Source: an uncultured Clostridia bacterium
GTDB taxonomy: Bacteria; Bacillota; Clostridia; Christensenellales; UBA3700
Reading direction: 5' to 3'
NCBI GenBank assembly: GCA_946623205.1
Contig: CAMOQV010000086.1
Location: 1-5,145 of the forward strand
Length of the DNA: 5,145 nt
A program made the translations under genes and the position numbers. This document shows, one piece after another, positions 1 to 5,145 of this stretch (position 1 is the stretch's first letter; every line of letters starts with the position of its first letter). The notes under the pieces were generated by a model that had not been told where the DNA came from, did not search any database, and was given only the letters and a program-made list of their open reading frames with translations.

Positions 1-249
1 TTAAAGGAATTTGAAAGCAATGATTTGCTGGTAGATTCTATGCTTTTTAGATTAATTCAAGTTGCTGAGAACAACGAGAAACTTTCTGAAAAATTTAGAA
101 ATGACAATAAAAACATTCCATGGAGAGACATAAAGGGGATGCGAAATAGAATTGTTCATGACTATGGAGTTATAGATTTGGAATTAGTATATTTGACACT
201 AACAAAATCGGTTCCGGAATTGTTGGATCATCTAAAAAGTTTTCTATAA
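1..249 (+). CDS. HepT-like (DUF86/HEPN) ribonuclease toxin, 5'-truncated by the window edge
   Basis: The frame is open from base 1 to a TAA at 247-249 and gives 82 visible residues, so the true start lies upstream. Internal TTG or ATG codons (25, 40) are not needed as starts. The key motif is RNRIVHDY at visible residues 48-55 (R codon at 142, H at 157, Y at 163). This is the RX4HXY active-site motif of HEPN RNases, preceded by the family's typical 'IPWRDIKGMRN' stretch. The region before it (LFRLIQVAENNEKLSEKF) matches the helix that pairs HepT subunits. HepT proteins are usually about 110-140 residues, so roughly 30-50 N-terminal residues are missing. Known family role: HepT is an mRNA- or tRNA-cleaving toxin held in check by an MNT-type nucleotidyltransferase (MntA), which AMPylates the motif tyrosine. 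That partner normally lies immediately upstream and would be outside this window. The catalytic residues are intact. Whether this copy is a toxin or a solitary DUF86 protein cannot be told here. Confidence 0.85.
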   Translation, partial: LKEFESNDLLVDSMLFRLIQVAENNEKLSEKFRNDNKNIPWRDIKGMRNRIVHDYGVIDLELVYLTLTKSVPELLDHLKSFL

Positions 250-255
250 ATAATA

Positions 256-288
256 CAGGCGACTCAAATAAGAGCCGCCTGAGTTTTT
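256..288. terminator. Intrinsic terminator shared by the convergent HepT-like gene and nifJ
   Basis: A 10-bp stem (256-265 with 272-281) encloses a 6-base loop AAATAA. On the plus strand it is followed by GAGTTTTTGTTT, a good U-tract, 6 bases after the HepT-like stop codon. On the minus strand it starts 21 bases after the nifJ stop, is preceded by an A-tract and is followed by TATTATTTAT. The only imperfect pair (262 with 275) is an A-C mismatch in plus-strand RNA but a G-U wobble in minus-strand RNA, so the fold is continuous for the nifJ transcript. The 53-bp gap between the genes holds nothing else. Confidence 0.88.
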
Positions 289-302
289 GTTTAGGTTATT
301 GA

Positions 303-3300
303 TTACTCAGATAACTTCTTGTAGCCTGCGTATCTAGCCTTTGCTTGTTCTTCGTTTAATGCGAATAACTTTTCAGCAACTTCTGGCTTAGCCTTAGCTA
401 ATTGAGCATATCTGTTTTCACCCATTAAGAATGCCTTGTAATCGCCTGTTGGTTCTTTGCTATCTAGATAGAACTTACCGCCTTCAGCAGGGTTGAATCT
501 ATATAATTGCCAGTAACCTGTTTCAACAGCTTTCTTCATTTCTAATTGAGAAGCACCCATATCTTTCAAACCGTGGTTGATACATGGAGCATAACCGATG
601 ATTAGAGATGGACCATCGTAAGCTTCAGCTTCTTTAATAGCCTTTAAGAATTGAGCTGGAGAAGCACCCATAGATACTTGAGCAACATATACATAGCCAT
701 AAGACATAGCAATCTTACCAAGATCCTTCTTCTTTGTCATCTTACCACCAGCAGCAAACTTAGCGATTGCACCTGTTGGAGAAGACTTAGAAGCTTGACC
801 ACCAGTATTTGAGTAAACTTCTGTATCTAGAACCATAACGTTAACATTTCTGTTCATAGCTAGAACGTGATCTAGACCACCGAAACCGATATCGTAAGCC
901 CAGCCGTCACCACCGAAGATCCATACAGACTTCTTAACTAAGCAATCTTGATTCTTGCAGATATCTGTGTATAGAGCCTTCTTTGTAGCGTCTGCTTCTT
1001 TAGCAGCTAAATCAGCAATGATTCCCTTAACAGCTTCTGAAGCAACTTTGTTTTCTTCTGTGTTTTGAGCTGTTTCCATCCACTTTTCGAAGATACCCTT
1101 AACGCCATCGTCGATACCCATTTCAATTAGGGCAGACATATCTTCAGCTAGTTTCTTTCTTCTTTGCTCAACAGCGATTTCCATACCATAACCAAATTCA
1201 GCGTTATCTTCGAATAAGCTGTTTGCCCAAGCAGGACCATGTCCCTTAGCATTCTTTGTATATGGACATGTTGGAGCAGAACCACCATAGATTGATGAAC
1301 AACCTGTTGCGTTAGCAATGATCATTCTGTCACCGAACATTTGAGAAATAACCTTTAGGTAAGGTGTTTCACCACAACCAGCACAAGCTCCAGAGAACTC
1401 GAATAATGGTTGACGGAATTGAGAACCCTTTACGTCGTCCTTAGAAATAGGAGCATCTGTTTCTGGAAGAGCAACTGCATATTCCCAGTTCTTATCTTCG
1501 CCATCTTCTAAAGCCTTAGCAAGAGGAACCATTCTTAATGGCTTATCTTCTTCGTTTTGAGCCTTTTGACCAACTGGACAAACCTTAGCACAGCTTCCGC
1601 ATCCTAGACAGTCTAGAGCTGAAACTTGCATTCTATATTGATATCCCTTAGCGCCGCCTACTTTAACTTCAGCTGTCTTGAATGTAGCAGGAGCTCCTAC
1701 GAATTCCTTTTGCATTACAGGACGGATTGTAGCGTGTGGACATACGAAAGCACATTGGTTACATTGGATACACTTTTCTGGATTCCATTCTGGAACTAGA
1801 ACAGCAACACCACGCTTTTCGAACTTTGTTGTTCCTGTTGGAACAGCACCATCTGGATTGTTAACGAATGCAGATACAGGAAGTTTGTCACCTTCTTGAG
1901 CTAACATTGGAGCGATGATTTCTGTGAAGTACTTATCATCTGTTACTGGAGTAACAACTGCGCCTTCTGTTGTTGTAGCCCATGATGCAGGGTATTTGAT
2001 TTCCTTTAGATTTGCAATAGCGTTATCAATAGCAGCATTGTTCATATCAACAATTGCTTGACCTTTCTTAGAGAATGACTTCAAAACGAAATCCTTCATA
2101 TGCTTATCAGCTTCTTCATATGGCATGATGTTAGCTAGTTTGAAGAAACAAGCTTGCATTGTTGTAGAAATACGTCCCTTTAGACCAATCTTGTTTACAA
2201 CGTCGATAGCATCGATGTTATAGAACTTAGCATGCTTCTTAGCGATTAGATTCTTCATAGAAGCAGGTAATTGAGTTTCCATTTCTTCTAATGTCCAAGG
2301 AGAGTTTAGTAAGAATGTACCGCCATCCTTTAAGTCAGATAGCATATCATACTTCAAAACGTATGCTGGGTTGTGACAAGCGATGAAGTCAGCTTGGTCG
2401 ATTAGGTAAGAAGACTTAATTGGGTTATCACCAAATCTTAAGTGAGAAATTGTGATACCACCAGACTTCTTAGAGTCATATGCGAAATATGCTTGAGCAT
2501 ACTTGTTTGTATAGTTACCGATGATCTTAATAGAGTTCTTGTTAGAACCAACAGTACCATCAGATCCTAAACCATAGAACTTACAAGAAATAGCACCAGC
2601 TGGAGCAGCGTCGATCTTTTCTTTAACTTCTAGGTAGTTACCTGTAACGTCATCTACGATACCAACAGCGAAGTGGTTCTTTGGTTGCTTAGCGTCCATG
2701 TTTTCATAAACAGCATTAACCATAGATGGGTTGAATTCCTTAGAACCTAAACCATATCTACCACCAACAATCTTAATATCTGATCTGCCAGCTTCTAGAA
2801 GAGAAGTAGCAACATCTAGGTATAGAGGTTCAGCTAAGCTTCCGCTTTCCTTAACTCTATCTAGAACAGTGATGTTCTTACATGTAGATGGAATAGCATT
2901 GATGAACTTAGCGCCAACGAATGGTCTGAATAATCTAACTTTGATTAAACCAACCTTTTGTCCTCTAGCGTTTAGATAATCAACTGTTTCTTCAATAGCT
3001 TCAGCACCGCTACCCATGATTACGATAACCTTAGTAGCATCTTTAGCTCCATAATATTGATATAGTTCATAATGTCTTCCTGTAATCTTTTCTTGATCAG
3101 CCATAGCTTCTTCAACAATAGCTGGAACTGCTTGATAATACTTATTAGCAGCTTCACGTCCTTGGAAGTATACATCTGGGTTTTGAGCTGTACCTTTTTG
3201 AACTGGATGTTCTGGGTTTAAAGCTCTCTTCTTGAATGCATCTACATATTGCATGTATTTGCTTTCGAAAATTGGTTTAATATCTTCATAATCGATACCA

Positions 3301-3845
3301 TCAATCTTAGAAACTTCGTGAGATGTTCTGAATCCATCGAAGAAGTGTAGGAATGGTACTGAAGATTTTAATGTTGCAAAGTGAGCAACTAATGCTAAAT
3401 CCATAACTTCTTGAACTGAGTTAGAGCATAGCATTGCAAAACCTGTTTGACGACATGCCATAACGTCTGAGTGATCACCAAAGATGTTAAGAGCATGGTA
3501 TGCAAGTGCACGAGCACTTACGTGGAAAACGCAAGGTGTTAATTCACCTGCAATTTTGTACATGTTTGGAATCATTAATAACAAACCTTGGCTGGCTGTG
3601 AATGTTGTTGTTAATGCACCGGCTTGTAATGAACCGTGAACAGCACCAGCAGCACCTGCTTCTGATTCCATTTCAGCTAATGATAGGACTTGACCAAATA
3701 AATTCTTTCTTCCAGCTGTAGCCCACTCATCGCAGTTTTCAGCCATTGGAGAAGATGGTGTGATAGGATAAATAGCAGCTACTTCACTAAAAGCATACGC
3801 GATATGCGCTGCAGCTGTATTTCCATCAATAGTCATTTTACCCAT
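303..3845 (-). CDS. nifJ: Pyruvate:ferredoxin (flavodoxin) oxidoreductase, single-chain, complete
   Basis: This 1180-residue cytoplasmic enzyme converts pyruvate, CoA and oxidised ferredoxin to acetyl-CoA, CO2 and reduced ferredoxin (EC 1.2.7.1), feeding fermentation, hydrogen production and anabolism in anaerobes. Domains in order: TPP pyrimidine/substrate domain about 1-240 (YPITPSSPMAE at 26-36; T29, E62 and R112 fit the pyruvate and TPP contacts T31, E64 and R114 of the Desulfovibrio africanus enzyme); transketolase-C-like domain about 260-400; gamma domain from about 420 (GLGSDGTVG at 425); EKR segment at 676-678; a two-cluster ferredoxin domain with C692/695/698/702 and C746/749/752/756; then the TPP-diphosphate domain with proximal-cluster cysteines C821, C824, C849 and C1088. 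The Mg-TPP motif starts GDGW (D980) and continues to T1008, V1010 and N1013. All ligands are present. The C-terminal oxygen-protective extension of D. africanus PFOR is absent. The ATG at 3843-3845 is chosen for its GGAGG site 8 bases upstream; a second ATG at codon 4 is less well placed. Nothing is broken. nifJ is the usual label, but a role in nitrogen fixation is not implied. Confidence 0.98.
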   Translation of the reverse strand: MGKMTIDGNTAAAHIAYAFSEVAAIYPITPSSPMAENCDEWATAGRKNLFGQVLSLAEMESEAGAAGAVHGSLQAGALTTTFTASQGLLLMIPNMYKIAGELTPCVFHVSARALAYHALNIFGDHSDVMACRQTGFAMLCSNSVQEVMDLALVAHFATLKSSVPFLHFFDGFRTSHEVSKIDGIDYEDIKPIFESKYMQYVDAFKKRALNPEHPVQKGTAQNPDVYFQGREAANKYYQAVPAIVEEAMADQEKITGRHYELYQYYGAKDATKVIVIMGSGAEAIEETVDYLNARGQKVGLIKVRLFRPFVGAKFINAIPSTCKNITVLDRVKESGSLAEPLYLDVATSLLEAGRSDIKIVGGRYGLGSKEFNPSMVNAVYENMDAKQPKNHFAVGIVDDVTGNYLEVKEKIDAAPAGAISCKFYGLGSDGTVGSNKNSIKIIGNYTNKYAQAYFAYDSKKSGGITISHLRFGDNPIKSSYLIDQADFIACHNPAYVLKYDMLSDLKDGGTFLLNSPWTLEEMETQLPASMKNLIAKKHAKFYNIDAIDVVNKIGLKGRISTTMQACFFKLANIMPYEEADKHMKDFVLKSFSKKGQAIVDMNNAAIDNAIANLKEIKYPASWATTTEGAVVTPVTDDKYFTEIIAPMLAQEGDKLPVSAFVNNPDGAVPTGTTKFEKRGVAVLVPEWNPEKCIQCNQCAFVCPHATIRPVMQKEFVGAPATFKTAEVKVGGAKGYQYRMQVSALDCLGCGSCAKVCPVGQKAQNEEDKPLRMVPLAKALEDGEDKNWEYAVALPETDAPISKDDVKGSQFRQPLFEFSGACAGCGETPYLKVISQMFGDRMIIANATGCSSIYGGSAPTCPYTKNAKGHGPAWANSLFEDNAEFGYGMEIAVEQRRKKLAEDMSALIEMGIDDGVKGIFEKWMETAQNTEENKVASEAVKGIIADLAAKEADATKKALYTDICKNQDCLVKKSVWIFGGDGWAYDIGFGGLDHVLAMNRNVNVMVLDTEVYSNTGGQASKSSPTGAIAKFAAGGKMTKKKDLGKIAMSYGYVYVAQVSMGASPAQFLKAIKEAEAYDGPSLIIGYAPCINHGLKDMGASQLEMKKAVETGYWQLYRFNPAEGGKFYLDSKEPTGDYKAFLMGENRYAQLAKAKPEVAEKLFALNEEQAKARYAGYKKLSE

Positions 3846-3853
3846 ATTTTATA

Positions 3854-3858
3854 CCTCC
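3854..3858 (-). promoter_or_regulatory. Ribosome binding site of nifJ
   Basis: On the minus strand the sequence reads GGAGG followed by TATAAAAT and then ATG. This is a full Shine-Dalgarno core with an 8-base spacer. It fixes the start at 3845 rather than the in-frame ATG at codon 4, and fits a highly translated gene. Confidence 0.9.
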
Positions 3859-3893
3859 GTATTTAATTGTAAATTTTTTTATGACCGCTTAAT

Positions 3894-3907
3894 ATTATAT
3901 ATATAAT
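3894..3907. repeat. 14-bp perfect AT palindrome covering the nifJ -10 box
   Basis: ATTATATATATAAT reads the same on both strands. It contains TATAAT on the minus strand (the nifJ -10 box) and another TATAAT on the plus strand at 3902-3907. No good -35 box sits 16-18 bases before the plus-strand copy, so a second promoter toward ecfA1 is only possible. Simple AT richness can explain the symmetry. Confidence 0.55.
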
Positions 3908-3923
3908 TTACTTTTGTAGTCAA
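3894..3923 (-). promoter_or_regulatory. Sigma-A-type promoter of nifJ
   Basis: Reading the minus strand, TTGACT (3923-3918) is followed after 18 bases by TATAAT (3899-3894). The -35 box matches consensus at five of six positions and the -10 box at all six. Transcription should start near 3886-3889, giving a leader of about 40 bases that contains an A-tract (3874-3880) and the GGAGG site. The region just upstream of the -35 is AT-rich apart from the GC palindrome at 3931-3940. Confidence 0.85.
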
Positions 3924-3930
3924 TAATAAT

Positions 3931-3940
3931 TGCGCGCGCA
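3931..3940. promoter_or_regulatory. GC palindrome TGCGCGCGCA between divergent promoters, possible operator
   Basis: This is a perfect 10-bp palindrome of alternating purine and pyrimidine inside otherwise very AT-rich DNA. It lies 7 bases upstream of the nifJ -35 box, centred about 49 bases before the predicted nifJ start and about 45 bases before the predicted ecfA1 start. That is a place where a regulator could touch both promoters. It does not match operators I know, such as the Rex site. A protein-binding role is inference from position and composition. Confidence 0.4.
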
Positions 3941-3945
3941 TTTTG

Positions 3946-3974
3946 TTTTATTTGCAGCACGCTTGTGCTATAAT
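3946..3974 (+). promoter_or_regulatory. Extended -10 promoter of ecfA1
   Basis: TATAAT at 3969-3974 is a perfect -10 box and is preceded by TGC, giving the extended -10 form TGnTATAAT. The -35 region at the right spacing (3946-3951, TTTTAT, 17 bases) is poor, and TTGTTT at 3943-3948 would need a 20-base spacer. Recognition probably relies on the extended -10 element. The start is expected near 3980-3982, leaving a leader of only about 15 bases, just enough for the ribosome site. Confidence 0.75.
3956..3969. repeat. Small inverted repeat AGCAC-GCTT-GTGCT over the ecfA1 promoter
   Basis: Two 5-bp arms flank a 4-base centre. The right arm overlaps the extended -10 TG and the first base of the ecfA1 -10 box. 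A factor bound here would block RNA polymerase. The predicted start near 3980 lies downstream, so this is DNA symmetry and not an RNA hairpin of the ecfA1 message. Arms this short may occur by chance. Confidence 0.3.
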
Positions 3975-3986
3975 AAGCATAATTTT

Positions 3987-3991
3987 GAGGA
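3987..3991 (+). promoter_or_regulatory. Ribosome binding site deciding the ecfA1 start
   Basis: GAGGA sits 4 bases before the ATG at 3996-3998 (TTTTGAGGACAAAATG). This spacing is a little short but workable. It supports the ATG at 3996 over an in-frame TTG at 3930, which lies upstream of the promoter's -10 box. Confidence 0.8.
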
Positions 3992-3995
3992 CAAA

Positions 3996-4829
3996 ATGAA
4001 CGCGATAGAATTAGAAAATGTATATTTTTCATATGTTCTTAGTGAAGACAACATAATTAAGGCTGTCAGAGGGGTTTCTTTAAATATTGAAGAGGGATCC
4101 TTTGTTTCTATTGTCGGACATAATGGTTCAGGTAAAAGTACAATTGCAAAGCTTTTAAATGGTTTATTAATTCCAGACTATGGCAAAGTAAGAGTCTTTG
4201 GTATGGATACTCAAGATAAAGATAAGAGTTTTGAAGTTAGAAAGAGTGTTGGAATGGTATTCCAAAATCCAGATAACCAAATGGTCGCATCAATTATTGA
4301 AGATGATATAGCTTTTGGCCCAGAGAATTTGGGAATAGAAAGAGAAGAAATTATAAAAAGAGTTGATTGGGCACTAGATAAGGTCCATATGCTTGAGTAC
4401 AAAAAGGGAACTCCATTTAAATTATCTGGTGGACAAAAACAAAGATTGGCCATCGCTGGTATTATTGCAATGAAACCAAAGGTTATTGTTTTTGATGAGT
4501 CAACGGCTATGCTTGATCCTCAAGGCAGAAAAGAAGTTATGGATGTAGCCCACGAGTTAAATAAAGAAGGCATGACGGTTATATGTATAACTCATTATAT
4601 GGAAGAAGCTTTGGGAGCAGATAGATTAATAGTTTTAAACGATGGAAAGATCGCACTTGATGGTAAGCCAAAAGAAGTGTTTGCTCAATATGAAAAGATA
4701 AAGGCAAACAAAATACATGTTCCACTAGTAACACAAATTGCAATAGCGCTTGATGATGTAGGTGTTAAAGTGGGCAAAGAAATAATGGAAAAGGATGAAC
4801 TTGTAGATAAACTATGTCAATTGTTGTAA
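3996..4829 (+). CDS. ecfA1: ECF transporter ATPase subunit EcfA1 (CbiO1-type)
   Basis: This 277-residue ABC ATPase, of usual family length, is one half of the EcfA1-EcfA2 heterodimer. The dimer sits on the cytoplasmic face of EcfT and powers uptake of vitamins or metal cofactors brought by separate S-components. Motifs: Walker A GHNGSGKST at 41-49; Q-loop FQNPDNQ at 89-95 (Q90); signature LSGGQ at 143-147; Walker B VIVFDE at 163-168 with catalytic E168; D-loop ending MLD at 172-174; switch histidine H200. The ESTAMLDP form of the Walker B/D-loop region and FQNPDNQ are characteristic of EcfA1 rather than EcfA2. A C-terminal dimerisation region follows from about 225. The ATG at 3996 is chosen for its GAGGA site; a start at 3930 would add 22 residues encoded by promoter DNA and unlike the family N-terminus. 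It has its own promoter, divergent from nifJ, and overlaps ecfA2. In many Firmicutes ecfA1 instead follows rpoA-rplQ, so the placement here differs. The transported substrate cannot be inferred. Confidence 0.96.
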   Translation: MNAIELENVYFSYVLSEDNIIKAVRGVSLNIEEGSFVSIVGHNGSGKSTIAKLLNGLLIPDYGKVRVFGMDTQDKDKSFEVRKSVGMVFQNPDNQMVASIIEDDIAFGPENLGIEREEIIKRVDWALDKVHMLEYKKGTPFKLSGGQKQRLAIAGIIAMKPKVIVFDESTAMLDPQGRKEVMDVAHELNKEGMTVICITHYMEEALGADRLIVLNDGKIALDGKPKEVFAQYEKIKANKIHVPLVTQIAIALDDVGVKVGKEIMEKDELVDKLCQLL

Positions 4830-5145
4830 AGGATTTAGCATTTACATATTCACAAGGAACGCCTTACGAAAAGAAGGCAATTTCTAACATTAATTTAACG
4901 ATTAATGAAGGGGATTTTTTAGGCATAGTTGGACATACTGGTTCAGGTAAAAGTACATTCATTCAACATCTTAATGGACTTATTAAAGTCCAAGAGGGCG
5001 AAATTGAAGTATTTGATATAAAGCTTACAAACGCTAAAAAGCCAAAGCCAGATTTGAGAAAATTAAGATCAAATGTTGGAATGGTGTTCCAATATCCTGA
5101 ATATCAATTATTTGAAGATACAGTATATAAAGATGTTGCTTTTGG
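4814..5145 (+). CDS. ecfA2: ECF transporter ATPase subunit EcfA2 (CbiO2-type), 3'-truncated by the window edge
   Basis: The frame opens with ATG at 4814-4816, inside the end of ecfA1 (16-bp overlap, different frame), and stays open to the window end, giving 110 complete codons of an expected roughly 280-290. Visible motifs: an N-terminal strand with aromatic F10/Y12 (LAFTYSQGTP) that would stack on the adenine; Walker A GHTGSGKST at 40-48; Q-loop FQYPEYQLFE at 92-101 (Q93), the form typical of EcfA2; and the following DVAFG. The signature motif, Walker B and C-terminal domain lie beyond the window. No strong ribosome site precedes the ATG: AAGGA at 4791-4795 is 18 bases away. Translation is therefore probably coupled to ecfA1, which would help equal production of the two subunits. 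EcfT is expected next. The identity is firm despite truncation because the Q-loop and the gene pairing agree. Confidence 0.95.
   Translation, partial: MSIVVKDLAFTYSQGTPYEKKAISNINLTINEGDFLGIVGHTGSGKSTFIQHLNGLIKVQEGEIEVFDIKLTNAKKPKPDLRKLRSNVGMVFQYPEYQLFEDTVYKDVAF

Noticed and set aside
1678..1899. Plus-strand open frame of 73 codons
   Set aside because: It lies wholly antisense to the ferredoxin domain of nifJ, has no ribosome site and its composition mirrors the opposite strand; it is a shadow frame.
2731..2979. Plus-strand open frame of 82 codons
   Set aside because: It is antisense to the conserved middle of nifJ with no promoter, ribosome site or recognisable motif.
3834..3836. Alternative nifJ start at the fourth codon (ATG)
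   Set aside because: GGAGG would then be 17 bases away; with the ATG at 3843-3845 the spacing is 8 bases.
303..3845. Frequent TCTAG(A) words on the plus strand inside nifJ as a possible repeat family
   Set aside because: They arise from CTA leucine codons next to common Asp/Glu or preceding codons in the minus-strand gene and have no regular spacing.
3846..3890. Riboswitch or structured leader in front of nifJ
   Set aside because: The predicted leader is only about 40 bases, AT-rich and without a convincing stem-loop or aptamer motif.
3930..3995. Upstream in-frame TTG start for ecfA1 adding 22 residues
   Set aside because: The stretch contains the ecfA1 -10 box and ribosome site, and the added residues do not resemble an EcfA1 N-terminus. 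The ATG at 3996 is better supported.
4211..4453. Minus-strand open frame of 80 codons
   Set aside because: It is antisense to the Q-loop and signature region of ecfA1, whose motifs clearly show the coding strand.
1..5145. CRISPR arrays, tRNA or rRNA genes, insertion-sequence ends
   Set aside because: No regularly spaced direct repeats, cloverleaf sequences or transposase-like frames with terminal repeats were seen on either strand.

Overview
The window comes from a low-GC, probably anaerobic Gram-positive bacterium of the Bacillota (Clostridia- or Erysipelotrichia-like). The evidence is AT-rich intergenic DNA, strong GGAGG-type ribosome binding sites, near-consensus sigma-A promoters, a single-chain pyruvate:ferredoxin oxidoreductase, and an ECF-transporter ATPase pair of the Firmicutes EcfA1/EcfA2 type. 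Tryptophan is encoded by TGG and TGA is not read through, so the standard bacterial code applies and a Mycoplasma-type code is excluded. Genus cannot be assigned from this sequence.

Layout. (1) Positions 1-249, plus strand: the C-terminal part of a HepT-like (DUF86/HEPN) protein, the RNase-toxin half of a HEPN-MNT toxin-antitoxin pair; its start lies outside the window. (2) Positions 256-288: a hairpin terminator between two convergent genes, built so that it can stop transcripts from both sides. (3) Positions 303-3845, minus strand: a complete 1180-residue pyruvate:ferredoxin oxidoreductase (nifJ/PFOR) with every TPP, substrate and [4Fe-4S] ligand in place. (4) Positions 3846-3995: a 150-bp divergent control region with a near-perfect promoter for nifJ on the minus strand, an extended -10 promoter for ecfA1 on the plus strand, and a perfect palindrome TGCGCGCGCA between them. 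(5) Positions 3996-4829, plus strand: ecfA1. (6) Positions 4814-5145, plus strand: the first 110 codons of ecfA2, overlapping ecfA1 by 16 bp and running off the window.

How the parts work. PFOR is a central enzyme of anaerobic metabolism, turning pyruvate into acetyl-CoA and reduced ferredoxin; its promoter and codon use suggest high expression. EcfA1 and EcfA2 form the ATPase dimer that, with EcfT (expected just downstream), drives vitamin or metal-cofactor uptake through exchangeable S-components. The two transcription units share one control region, so co-regulation is possible but not shown. The HepT fragment belongs to a separate, convergent accessory unit.

No clear new biological system is visible. 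The points most worth checking are the palindrome between the divergent promoters, the strand asymmetry of the terminator hairpin, and the missing upstream partner of the HepT gene.
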